Shown piece by piece: positions 34,862 to 42,838 of a DNA stretch of 64,000 bases. This DNA comes from Rathayibacter iranicus NCPPB 2253 = VKM Ac-1602 (GTDB lineage Bacteria > Actinomycetota > Actinomycetes > Actinomycetales > Microbacteriaceae). The position numbers were made by a program, and so were the translations under genes. Location of the stretch: contig NZ_QGDV01000010.1 of NCBI RefSeq assembly GCF_003149025.1, positions 41,630-105,629 of the forward strand, in the 5' to 3' direction. The notes beneath the pieces are model-generated. The model ran no database searches and was not told the origin of the DNA. It saw only the letters and a program-made list of their open reading frames with translations. Within the stretch, counting starts at the first letter, position 1; each line of letters begins with the position of its first letter.

Positions 34862-36241
34862 GTGGTCATCGATCCCAACGAACCGTCCGTCCTTGCCCCG
34901 CCTTCGGTGGTCGCTGGCCTGGACTCGTGGCGGGAACTCGAGATCAAGCAGCAGCCGCAGTGGCCCGACGCCGAGGCTGCGAAAGCCGCCTCCGCCGAGG
35001 TCGCGGCTCTGCCTCCGCTGGTGTTCGCTGGCGAGGTCGACCAGCTGCGCGAGCGTCTCGGAGCTGCGGCCCGTGGCGAGGCATTTCTTCTGCAGGGCGG
35101 CGACTGCGCCGAGACCTTCGCCGGAGCGACGGCCGACCAGATCCGCAACCGCGTCAAGACGGTGCTGCAGATGGCCGTCGTGCTGACCTACGGCGCGAGC
35201 ATGCCTGTCATCAAGATGGGACGGATGGCCGGGCAGTTTGCGAAGCCCCGCTCCAGCGATCTCGAGACGCGTGGAGACGTGACGCTTCCCGCCTACCGCG
35301 GCGACATCGTGAACGGCTACGACTTCACTCCGGCGTCGCGTATCGCCGACCCGCGCCGAATCGTGCAGGGCTACCACACCGCCGCGTCCACGCTGAACCT
35401 CATCCGCGCCTTCACCCAGGGCGGTTTCGCCGATCTCCGGCTGGTGCACTACTGGAACAAGGGCTTCACCGAGAACCCGCAGAACCAGCGCTACGAGCAG
35501 CTGGCGCGCGAGATCGACCGCGCTGTCAAGTTCATGATCGCCTGCGGGGCTGACTTCGAGGGGATGAACCGGACGGAGTTCTACACGGGCCACGAGGGTT
35601 TGTTGATGGACTACGAGCGGCCGATGACGCGGATCGACTCACGTACCGGCACCCCCTACAACACCTCCAGCCACTTCATCTGGATCGGCGAGCGCACCCG
35701 TGACCTCGATGGTGCCCACGTCGACTTCCTGTCGCGCGTGCGCAACCCAATCGGCGTGAAGCTCGGCCCGACGACGACCCCCGAGACGATGCTGAGGCTG
35801 ATCGACAAGCTTGATCCGGAGCGCGAGCCTGGGCGCCTCACCTTCATCACCCGGATGGGCGCGGGCAAGATCCGCGACGCCCTCCCGCCTTTGCTCGAGG
35901 CCGTCAGGCAGAGCGACGCGCTGCCGCTGTGGGTCACCGATCCCATGCACGGCAACGGGCTGACGACGCCCACCGGCTACAAGACCCGTCGGTTCGACGA
36001 CGTGGTGGACGAGGTAAAGGGCTTCTTCGAAGCGCACCGCGCAGCGGGGACGCATCCGGGTGGCATTCACGTCGAACTCACGGGCGACGACGTCACCGAG
36101 TGCCTCGGGGGCTCGGAGCACATTGATGAGGCGACGTTGGCCACCCGCTACGAGTCGGTGTGCGACCCGCGCCTCAATCACATGCAGTCGCTAGAACTGG
36201 CCTTCCTCGTCGCGGAGGAGCTGCGCGGCAGCGCGCTCTGA
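34862..36241 (+). CDS. aroG: Class II DAHP synthase
   Basis: 459 residues, the plant-like class II form used by actinobacteria. Metal-binding Cys82 in LLQGGDCAETF, KMGRMAGQFAKPRS (118-131), RGDIVNGYDF, LLMDYERPMTR, SSHFIWIGERTRDLDGAHVDF, and the C-terminal HVELTGDDVTECLGG. It condenses PEP with erythrose-4-phosphate to begin the shikimate pathway. A GTG start lies 100 nt after the acyltransferase stop. It converges with the PknL-type kinase gene, matching the aroG-pknL arrangement of mycobacteria. Confidence 0.96.
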   Translation: MVIDPNEPSVLAPPSVVAGLDSWRELEIKQQPQWPDAEAAKAASAEVAALPPLVFAGEVDQLRERLGAAARGEAFLLQGGDCAETFAGATADQIRNRVKTVLQMAVVLTYGASMPVIKMGRMAGQFAKPRSSDLETRGDVTLPAYRGDIVNGYDFTPASRIADPRRIVQGYHTAASTLNLIRAFTQGGFADLRLVHYWNKGFTENPQNQRYEQLAREIDRAVKFMIACGADFEGMNRTEFYTGHEGLLMDYERPMTRIDSRTGTPYNTSSHFIWIGERTRDLDGAHVDFLSRVRNPIGVKLGPTTTPETMLRLIDKLDPEREPGRLTFITRMGAGKIRDALPPLLEAVRQSDALPLWVTDPMHGNGLTTPTGYKTRRFDDVVDEVKGFFEAHRAAGTHPGGIHVELTGDDVTECLGGSEHIDEATLATRYESVCDPRLNHMQSLELAFLVAEELRGSAL

Positions 36242-36253
36242 CTCCACCAGCGG

Positions 36254-36284
36254 GGTCCCGATGCGCCAGCGGCGTCCCGGGACC
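36254..36284. terminator. Weak hairpin between convergent aroG and pknL
   Basis: GGTCCCG (36254-36260) can pair with CGGGACC (36278-36284) over a 17-nt loop. A 13-bp near-direct repeat CAGCGGNGTCCCG overlaps it. No T-tract. Confidence 0.35.
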
Positions 36285-36288
36285 TTCG

Positions 36289-38259
36289 TCAGGTCGTGAT
36301 CGTGACGGACAGCTGGACGGTGGTGCCGCGCTGCACGAGGTCGCCTGCCTTGTTCGACTGGTTGGTGACCTTCGTCAATTCGTTCGGCGCGGCGTCGATG
36401 AGCGGCCCGAGCGTCGTCAGCGAGTAGCTCCAGGAGAGGTTGGCGGCGTTGAGTGCCGCCTTCGCCTCGTCGCGGGTCAGGCCGACGACGTTCGGCACGG
36501 CCACGGGTTTCGGTCCCTTCGACACGACCACGGTGATGGAGTCGCCGGGGACAGCCGGTGATTCCGGATTCGCCTGCGTCAGCACGATGCCCGGAGCGAC
36601 CGTATCGCTCCAGTCGTCGCCACTGCGATCGAGTGCGAGGCCCGCGGCCTGCGCCTTCTGAGTGGCGGCGTCGACCGAGAGCCCTACGACATTGGGGACC
36701 GGCCCGAGACTGACGACCATCGCGATGGTGGTGGCCTCGGACAGTATCTCGGGGAGGGCGGAGCCATCGGGCAGCGACGCGGAGATGACGACGCCCGCAT
36801 CGACGTCAGCGTTGAAGACCTTCGAGACCTCTCCGACGGCAAAGCCTCCGCCGGTGACGGCAGCGGACGCATCCCCTTCTGAGCGCCCCGCGAGCGTCGG
36901 CACCGGTAGCTGACGCGGCCCGCTCGACACCGTCAGCGTGATGACGGTGCCCTTGTGCACGCCCTCGCCGCCCGGGGGATCCGAACTCATCACGGTGCCG
37001 ACAGGCACGGTCAGATCGGGCGCCTGCTCGGGCTGGACCTCGAAGCCCTGCGCGCGCAGCTGGGCGGTGGCCTCCTCCTGAGATCGGCTGACCACGTCCG
37101 GGATTGACACGATTGCGCCCGGACCGTTGCCGAACCACCAGGCCGTTCCGCCTCCGAGCAGCGCGAGTAGCAGGATGACGACGGTCAGCAGGACGCCACG
37201 GCGCCGACGTGCGCGGCGCTTTGCGGCGAGGCGCGCGACGGTGTCGTCACTGTCATCGACCATGACCACGGCGCCCGGGGCGGGCGCGGCCTCGAACCCA
37301 GACGTCCGGTCGGATATCGCGGGGTCGAAGAGAGCGGTCATCGGCTCCGCATCGGGGACGGGCGCCGGAAGCGGAGTGACCGCCTGCGTGTCTCCGCGCC
37401 GGTCGCTCGGCGTGATGCCCATCAGCCGCTCGGCCTCAAGCAGCTGCGCAAGCATCACCCCCGCATCACGAGGACGCATGTCCGGGTCGCGCTCGGTCGC
37501 CCAGAGCACGAGTTCGTCCAGTGAAGAAGGCACCGAGGGCACGGTGGCGCTCGGGTAGGGCACGGAATCGTTCGCGTGCTGGTAGGCGATCTGCATCGGC
37601 TGTTCGCCGGTGAACGGTTGCTCACCTGTCAGCATCTCGTAGATCATGATGCCGATGGCGTAGATGTCGCTGCGGGTGTCGGCGGTGCCGCGAGTAACGA
37701 GCTCGGGGGAGAGGTAGGCGATGGTGCCCAGCAGCGCCTGCCCGGAGGCAGTGTTCGCGGTCGCCGCGCGCGCGAGGCCAAAGTCGCCGATCTTGATCCG
37801 GCCGTCGTCGGCCAGCAGTACGTTCTCGGGCTTGAGGTCGCGGTGCAGGATGCCCGCTCGGTGCGCCGCTGCGAGCCCGGAGAGGACCGAGTGCATGATG
37901 TCGACAACCTGCTGAGCTGTCAGACGCCCGCGGTCTTTAAGGAGGTCGCGGAGGGTGATCCCGGGCAGATATTCCATGACCAGGTAGGCCATATCCGAGT
38001 CCTGACCCTGGTCGAAGACACTGACCACGTTCGGGTGTGCGAGCCGGGCGGCGGAGCGAGCCTCCTGAACGAAGCGGTTCTTGAAGGTCGCGTCGTCCGA
38101 CAGATGCCCATGCATCACCTTCATCGCGATGCGGCGCTCCAGGCGTTGGTCGTGGGCGAGGTAGACCGTGGCCATGCCGCCGCGCGCAATTCGCGAGCGG
38201 ACCTCGTACCGGCCGTCGACGAGACGGCCGAGGAGAGGGTCGAGTTGGCTGGTGGTCAC
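36289..38259 (-). CDS. pknL: PASTA-domain Ser/Thr protein kinase, PknL type
   Basis: 656 residues. Kinase domain 18-285: GRYEVRSRIARGGMATVYLA, Lys47, HRDLKPENV (139-147), DFGLA (159-163), SPE. A Pro/Asp-rich juxtamembrane linker leads to a single TM helix (354-376, VLLTVVILLLALLGGGTAWW). Four PASTA repeats outside the membrane (about 383-656) have characteristic VPNVVGLS and SKGP motifs. These bind muropeptides or lipid II in relatives. Start is GTG 38259. Synteny with class II DAHP synthase and an Rv2175c-like gene identifies it as PknL rather than PknB. Confidence 0.93.
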   Translation of the reverse strand: MTTSQLDPLLGRLVDGRYEVRSRIARGGMATVYLAHDQRLERRIAMKVMHGHLSDDATFKNRFVQEARSAARLAHPNVVSVFDQGQDSDMAYLVMEYLPGITLRDLLKDRGRLTAQQVVDIMHSVLSGLAAAHRAGILHRDLKPENVLLADDGRIKIGDFGLARAATANTASGQALLGTIAYLSPELVTRGTADTRSDIYAIGIMIYEMLTGEQPFTGEQPMQIAYQHANDSVPYPSATVPSVPSSLDELVLWATERDPDMRPRDAGVMLAQLLEAERLMGITPSDRRGDTQAVTPLPAPVPDAEPMTALFDPAISDRTSGFEAAPAPGAVVMVDDSDDTVARLAAKRRARRRRGVLLTVVILLLALLGGGTAWWFGNGPGAIVSIPDVVSRSQEEATAQLRAQGFEVQPEQAPDLTVPVGTVMSSDPPGGEGVHKGTVITLTVSSGPRQLPVPTLAGRSEGDASAAVTGGGFAVGEVSKVFNADVDAGVVISASLPDGSALPEILSEATTIAMVVSLGPVPNVVGLSVDAATQKAQAAGLALDRSGDDWSDTVAPGIVLTQANPESPAVPGDSITVVVSKGPKPVAVPNVVGLTRDEAKAALNAANLSWSYSLTTLGPLIDAAPNELTKVTNQSNKAGDLVQRGTTVQLSVTITT

Positions 38260-38371
38260 GCGATGAGTCTAGGCAAGAGGTTCCGGTGAACCGGTGAGCG
38301 ACGCCCGGGCGGCGCGGCAGCCGGGCCGGGCCGCGCTTGGCCGCCCCGCGGCGCCGTGGCAGTCTTGGCGG

Positions 38372-38737
38372 GTGACCGACTCGTCCGCTTCCGCCCCCTC
38401 CGCCACCGACTCCGAGTTCGATTGGCTGACCATCCCCGACCTTGTCGAGCTGACCGGGCTCGGCGTCGGCCGTGTTCGCCGCCTCCTCGAGGAGCGTCAC
38501 CTGCTCGGCACCCGCCGAAATGGCGTCGTCGTGGTGCCCTCCCTCTTTCTGCGTGACGGGGAGCCGATGAGCGAGATCCGTGGAACCGCGATCCTCCTCT
38601 CGGACTCGGGCTTCACCGACGAGGAGGCAGTCGATTGGCTGCTCAGTTCAGAGGACAACCTGGGGACGAGTCCAATCCTCGCCCTCCGCGCCGGTCGCAA
38701 GGCGGAGGTTCGCCGCGTGGCTCAAGCCCTGGCCTGA
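38372..38737 (+). CDS. Rv2175c-family DNA-binding protein
   Basis: 121 residues from GTG 38372. The winged HTH is WLTIPDLVELTGLGVGRVRRLLEERHLLGTRRNGVVVVPSLFL (about 18-61), followed by helices FTDEEAVDWLLS. Rv2175c is a substrate of PknL, and the Thr/Ser-rich N-terminus here (TDSSASAPSATDSEFD) offers similar phospho-acceptor sites. It is divergent from pknL with a 112-nt spacer. Confidence 0.9.
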   Translation: MTDSSASAPSATDSEFDWLTIPDLVELTGLGVGRVRRLLEERHLLGTRRNGVVVVPSLFLRDGEPMSEIRGTAILLSDSGFTDEEAVDWLLSSEDNLGTSPILALRAGRKAEVRRVAQALA

Positions 38738-38758
38738 CTTGCGACTCGCTGCGGCGTC

Positions 38759-39859
38759 CTAGGCGGTGCGGACCGTGACCTGCTCGGCCAGCTCGCGCAA
38801 CTCTGCCGCTCCTTCCGGCCGCAGCGGCGCGTCCGGCAAGACCGCCATCGCCGCGTCGACCTCCCGCGAGATCCGCTGTTCGAGCCGCTCAAGGGCTCCA
38901 CTTCTTTCGACGATCTCCTGGGCGCGGGAGATGTCTGCCGGGTCAGCGTCGCTCCGCCCGACGACCGCGTCGAGTTCGGCACGCTCACTCGGGGAGCAGG
39001 CGCCGCGCGCGAGTCCGAGCAGTACGGTCCGCTTGCCCTCGCGGAGATCGTCTCCCGACGGCTTGCCGGTGACGGCCGGATCGCCGAAGACACCGAGGAC
39101 ATCGTCGCGGAGCTGAAATGCGACGCCGATCGGGAGCCCGAAGCGCCGCAGTGCGTCGAGCTGCGCGTCGTCTCCGCCCGCGAGCGAACCACCGATCGCG
39201 AGTGGCGCCTCGATGCTGTACTTCGCGCTCTTGTAGACGACGACACGTTCTGCGCGCTCAAGGTGCTCGTGCTCAGGGTGCCGGACCCAGGCGCTCTCCT
39301 CCAGGATGTCGAGGTACTGCCCGAGCGTTACCTCGGTGCGCATGAGGTTGAACTCGGCGCGGGCGTGGGGTGCCGCGACTCTGTCCTCCAGCGACCACTC
39401 CGCGTCGGCGAAGATCTCGTCGGACCAGACTAGGAGGAGATCGCCGAGCAGGATCGCGGAGGAGCGGCCAAACTCATCCCGGTCGCCCGTCCAGCCGCCT
39501 TGCTCGTGGAGAGAGGAGAAGCGGCGGTGCGCGGCAGGGGCGCCCCGACGGGTGTCCGAGTTGTCGATCACGTCGTCGTGCACGAGTGCTGCCGCGTGGA
39601 AGAGTTCAAGGCTCGCTCCTACTCGCGCGATCGGGTCGGAGCCGCTTGGATGCGCGTCGCTCGGCACGCTCGAGACGGCGTTCCAGCCCGCCTCGCAAAA
39701 GCGCGCTCGGAACCGCTTGCCTCCGCTGAGAAAGTCCCGCGAAAGGTCGCCAAGGGCCCAGACGTCCTCGCCGATCGAGCGCAGAATTGGCATGCGTCCA
39801 GCGAGGAATTCATCGATTCGGAGTTGGACGCGATCGACCAGTCGAGAGCTGTGGTTCAC
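38759..39859 (-). CDS. Trans-polyprenyl diphosphate synthase (IdsA/GGPP-type)
   Basis: 366 residues. First Asp-rich motif VHDDVIDNSDTRRG (Asp95, Asp96, Asp99) and second QLRDDVLGVFGD (Asp252, Asp253), GGKRFR at the isopentenyl-PP site. It lengthens allylic diphosphates, most likely to GGPP or a longer chain feeding carotenoids, menaquinone or lipid carriers. The start is GTG 39859. In mycobacteria the corresponding gene lies beside a mannosyltransferase (mptA) that is absent here. Confidence 0.93.
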   Translation of the reverse strand: MNHSSRLVDRVQLRIDEFLAGRMPILRSIGEDVWALGDLSRDFLSGGKRFRARFCEAGWNAVSSVPSDAHPSGSDPIARVGASLELFHAAALVHDDVIDNSDTRRGAPAAHRRFSSLHEQGGWTGDRDEFGRSSAILLGDLLLVWSDEIFADAEWSLEDRVAAPHARAEFNLMRTEVTLGQYLDILEESAWVRHPEHEHLERAERVVVYKSAKYSIEAPLAIGGSLAGGDDAQLDALRRFGLPIGVAFQLRDDVLGVFGDPAVTGKPSGDDLREGKRTVLLGLARGACSPSERAELDAVVGRSDADPADISRAQEIVERSGALERLEQRISREVDAAMAVLPDAPLRPEGAAELRELAEQVTVRTA

Positions 39860-39909
39860 CCGACCAGCCTATGCACCGGCGGCGCCTGGCGCCTGTGCCG
39901 GGCTCGGTC

Positions 39910-39915
39910 TACACT
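39910..39915 (+). promoter_or_regulatory. -10-like TACACT before the DUF3040 gene
   Basis: TACACT lies 86 nt before the start codon in the gap between the divergent polyprenyl synthase and DUF3040 genes. No clear -35. Confidence 0.3.
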
Positions 39916-40001
39916 GAAGCGCCGCCGACCGGTCGTGCCCAGTGCCGCCAATTTCGACGTCGACCCCGCGGGGCCCGGCGTCACACCCTGAAGGGGTCAA
40001 G

Positions 40002-40391
40002 ATGCCGCTTTCGGAACACGAGCAACGGCTCCTCGATGAGATGGAGCGCAACCTCTATCAGAACGATGCCGATTTCGTGGCAGCGGTGGGCAAAGGTCGC
40101 GGCGGCACCAACTATCGGGCTCTCGTTCTGGGCATCTTGCTCGGCATTCTCGGCCTCGCGGTTCTCGTCGCGGGCGTCGTCATCCGTCAGCCGCTCGTGG
40201 GCATCCTCGGCTTTGCCATCATGCTCGGCGGAGTGATCGTCTGCCTCCGTCCGGCTACCGGCGGCTCTGTGGAAACCGGACTCCCGGACGTCGGTCGGCC
40301 GTCGAAGCCCCGCTCCAGCAACCGACAGGGCTCCGGGTTCATGGACCGCCTCAACGACAGGTGGGACAACCGCGGAGACGGTCGCGGCTAG
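40002..40391 (+). CDS. DUF3040 membrane protein
   Basis: 129 residues. N-terminal MPLSEHEQRLLDEMERNLYQNDADF is the signature of DUF3040, then two membrane helices (about 42-62 and 66-82), and a basic Gly/Arg-rich tail. Function unknown; the gene is a regular neighbour just upstream of mraZ in actinobacteria. GAAGGGG precedes the ATG at 40002. Confidence 0.92.
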   Translation: MPLSEHEQRLLDEMERNLYQNDADFVAAVGKGRGGTNYRALVLGILLGILGLAVLVAGVVIRQPLVGILGFAIMLGGVIVCLRPATGGSVETGLPDVGRPSKPRSSNRQGSGFMDRLNDRWDNRGDGRG

Positions 40392-40414
40392 CCCGCTCCC
40401 CTCCGCTCCACCGC

Positions 40415-40446
40415 AGGGTCGATCCTCACGGATCGGCCCTTTTTTT
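40415..40446 (+). terminator. Intrinsic terminator after DUF3040
   Basis: AGGGTCGATCC-TCAC-GGATCGGCCCT, an 11-bp stem with one G-T wobble, is followed by seven T residues (40440-40446). This is the clearest factor-independent terminator in the window and isolates the dcw cluster. Confidence 0.92.
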
Positions 40447-40561
40447 GTGCCTGGACGCTCCCTTCTTCGACGTTGTCCCTCCACTTCGCCCCACCTCCGC
40501 CGATCCGCACAGGCTCACGGGTTTCCGGGGCTTCGGTAGCGCGCCGCCGAGCACGCCGGGG

Positions 40562-40624
40562 TTGTTAGTGGGGGAAAGTGGAGTACGGTGGAGGACACGC
40601 CATCCTTGGCCAGAAGAAGTGGGG
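40562..40624 (+). promoter_or_regulatory. mra promoter overlapped by MraZ boxes
   Basis: TTGTTA (40562-40567), a 16-nt spacer and TACGGT (40584-40589) form a candidate promoter. GTGGGG or GTGGAG hexamers sit at 40568, 40578 and 40588, exactly 10 bp apart on one helical face, and a fourth at 40619. They resemble the repeated GTGGGN-type operators bound by MraZ upstream of its own operon, and they overlap the promoter spacer and -10, so autorepression by occlusion is likely. Confidence 0.8.
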
Positions 40625-40631
40625 GCAGTAC

Positions 40632-41063
40632 GTGTTCCTCGGCACCCATTCCCCCAAGCTCGACGAGAAGGGCCGCGTCATCCTCCCCGCCAAGTTCCGC
40701 GACGAGCTCTCTTCCGGAGTCGTCGTGACGCGCGGCCAGGAGCGGTGCCTCTACGTGTTCAGCCAGGCCGAATTCGAGGTGATGCACGAGAAGATCCGGC
40801 AGGCCCCCGTCACGAGCAAGCAGGCGCGCGACTTTCTCCGGGTGTTCCTCTCGGGAGCGAGTTCAGAGACGCCGGATAAGCAGAACCGCATCACGTTGCC
40901 GGCGCCGCTGCGCTCCTACGCCGGTCTCGATCGCGATCTGACCGTGATCGGAGCGGGTAACCGCGCGGAGATCTGGGCCCAGGACGCGTGGGATAACTAC
41001 CTGCAGGAGCAGGAATCTGTCTTCTCCGACACCCAGGAGGAGGTGATCCCCGGCCTGTTCTAG
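40632..41063 (+). CDS. mraZ: Transcriptional regulator MraZ
   Basis: 143 residues, the exact family length, from GTG 40632 ([15 protein letters not shown]). Two SpoVT/AbrB half-domains: [17 protein letters not shown] and [18 protein letters not shown], each with the DxxxR motif used to contact DNA. MraZ forms rings and represses the dcw operon. It is the first gene of the cluster and acts on the boxes just upstream. Confidence 0.97.
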   Translation: MFLGTHSPKLDEKGRVILPAKFRDELSSGVVVTRGQERCLYVFSQAEFEVMHEKIRQAPVTSKQARDFLRVFLSGASSETPDKQNRITLPAPLRSYAGLDRDLTVIGAGNRAEIWAQDAWDNYLQEQESVFSDTQEEVIPGLF

Positions 41064-41171
41064 CTCCTGTCGCGCGACTCCCAGCCACTCGGCGCCCGGA
41101 CGCACCTTCCCCGGTGTCCGGACGCGAGGTGGATGGGGATCGGACGACAGGAACGGGACGGCGGGACCGCC

Positions 41172-42155
41172 ATGGCAGAGAACACTCCGAACGACCACGT
41201 GCGCCCACCGGAGCAGCGGCACCTCCCCGTGCTGCTCGAGCGCTGCGTCGAACTGCTCGCCCCGGCGCTCGAGCGCGAGGGTGCCGTCGTCGTCGATGCG
41301 ACGCTCGGCCTGGGCGGTCACTCGGTCGCGCTGCTCGAGCGCTTTCCCGGCCTGCACCTCGTGGGGCTTGACCGCGACCCCGAGGCATTGCAGCTGGCGG
41401 GAGAGCGGCTGGCGGGCCACTCGTCTCGGATCGACCTCGTGCATGCGGTGTATGACGAGCTGCCCGATGTGCTGGACGACCTGGGTATTGACACGATCGA
41501 CGGCGCGCTCTTCGACCTCGGCGTTTCTTCGCTCCAGCTCGATGAGACGGAGCGCGGCTTCTCGTACTCAAGGGACGCGCCGCTCGACATGCGGATGGAC
41601 TCGACCGCCCCGCTGACCGCGGCGAGCATCCTCGCCGACTATGCCGAGGGCGACCTGCGCCGGATTTTCCATGAGTACGGCGAGGAGCGGCTCGCCGCGC
41701 GGTACGCCAAGAAGATCGTCGAGGCCCGCCGCGAGGCACCGCTGGAGCGCTCCGGTCGGTTGGTCGAGATCATCCAGGCCGCGACACCGGTGGCGATCCA
41801 GCGCAATGGCCACCCTGCCAAGCGGGTGTTTCAAGCGCTGCGGATCGAGGTCAACCAGGAGTTGTCGGTGCTCCAGCGCGCCATCCCCGCCGCTCTGGGC
41901 CGGATCAACGAGGGCGGACGCATCGTGGTCGAGGCGTACCAGTCCCTGGAGGACCGCATCGTCAAGCGCGCGCTCCACGCCGCGTCGTCCTCGACCGCTC
42001 CGGCCGGACTCCCGATGGAGCTGCCCGAGCACCGCCCCGAGTTCCGACTCGTCATCCGCGGCGCCGAACTCGCCTCTGATGACGAGAAGTCCCGCAACCC
42101 CCGAGCAACACCCGTGCGATTGCGCGCGGCCGAGAGGATCAGGAGCATCGCGTGA
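41172..42155 (+). CDS. rsmH: 16S rRNA m4C1402 methyltransferase RsmH
   Basis: 327 residues. SAM-binding [29 protein letters not shown], and substrate motifs [42 protein letters not shown], and the terminal [17 protein letters not shown]. It methylates N4 of C1402 in 16S rRNA. ATG 41172 was preferred because an ATG at 41133 has a ribosome site only one base away. Overlaps the ftsL-like gene by 4 nt. Confidence 0.95.
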   Translation: MAENTPNDHVRPPEQRHLPVLLERCVELLAPALEREGAVVVDATLGLGGHSVALLERFPGLHLVGLDRDPEALQLAGERLAGHSSRIDLVHAVYDELPDVLDDLGIDTIDGALFDLGVSSLQLDETERGFSYSRDAPLDMRMDSTAPLTAASILADYAEGDLRRIFHEYGEERLAARYAKKIVEARREAPLERSGRLVEIIQAATPVAIQRNGHPAKRVFQALRIEVNQELSVLQRAIPAALGRINEGGRIVVEAYQSLEDRIVKRALHAASSSTAPAGLPMELPEHRPEFRLVIRGAELASDDEKSRNPRATPVRLRAAERIRSIA

Positions 42156-42721
42156 GCGCCACTGCCGTCATCGACCCCGCCGTCATCGACACCGCCCGCC
42201 GGACACGGCCCGAGGAAGCGACCCCTCGCCCCCGGATCGAGGCCGTCCCCGCGGGCAACGCTCGCGCGCGTCCCACGCTCGTTCACGGGATCGTCGCTGT
42301 CGCCGGCCTCTTCGCGATCATCGTGGTGCAGCTGCTCGTCAGCGTCGGCCTCTCGCAGGGGGCATACCAGATCTCGGCGCTGCAGACCGAGCAGCGCACG
42401 CTCAGCCGCAGCAACGCCGAGAAGCAAGACACGGTCGACACGCTGAGTTCGCCACAGAACCTCGCGGCCGCCGCGCGAGGACTCGGGATGGTGGCGAACA
42501 CGGCACCCGTCTACCTTCGCCTGTCCGATGGAGCGGTGCTGGGGGACCCGGCCTCGGCCGCTGCGAGCGAGGTGGGCGGTTCGGTCGCCGCGCCCCTGGT
42601 GCCGAACGCCCTGGTGCCCGCTCTTCAGCCGGGAGCGGCCGTCGCGAGCGCGTCCTCCCCGGCTGCGGACGGAGCGGCCCTACCGTTGCAGGGCGTCCTC
42701 CCGGCGCCGATCACCCACTGA
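42152..42721 (+). CDS. FtsL-like septum protein
   Basis: 189 residues. One TM helix (44-66, [23 protein letters not shown]) and a short periplasmic heptad region ([21 protein letters not shown]), then a long Ala/Pro tail (LPAPITH end). Position between rsmH and ftsI, length of the N-terminal part and topology match FtsL, which joins FtsB/FtsQ to recruit FtsW-FtsI, but sequence identity in this family is low. The periplasmic tail beyond residue 110 is longer than usual. Starts at GTG overlapping rsmH. Confidence 0.75.
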   Translation: MSATAVIDPAVIDTARRTRPEEATPRPRIEAVPAGNARARPTLVHGIVAVAGLFAIIVVQLLVSVGLSQGAYQISALQTEQRTLSRSNAEKQDTVDTLSSPQNLAAAARGLGMVANTAPVYLRLSDGAVLGDPASAAASEVGGSVAAPLVPNALVPALQPGAAVASASSPAADGAALPLQGVLPAPITH

Positions 42722-42838
42722 CGCACGGAGCCTCGGTCAGCCTCCGGATGGCCGCTGACGCCAAACGGAGTGCACGACGATCATCCGGATACGACGAACG
42801 GCGGCCTGACCGCCCGGAGCAAGAAGGAGACTGCCGCA

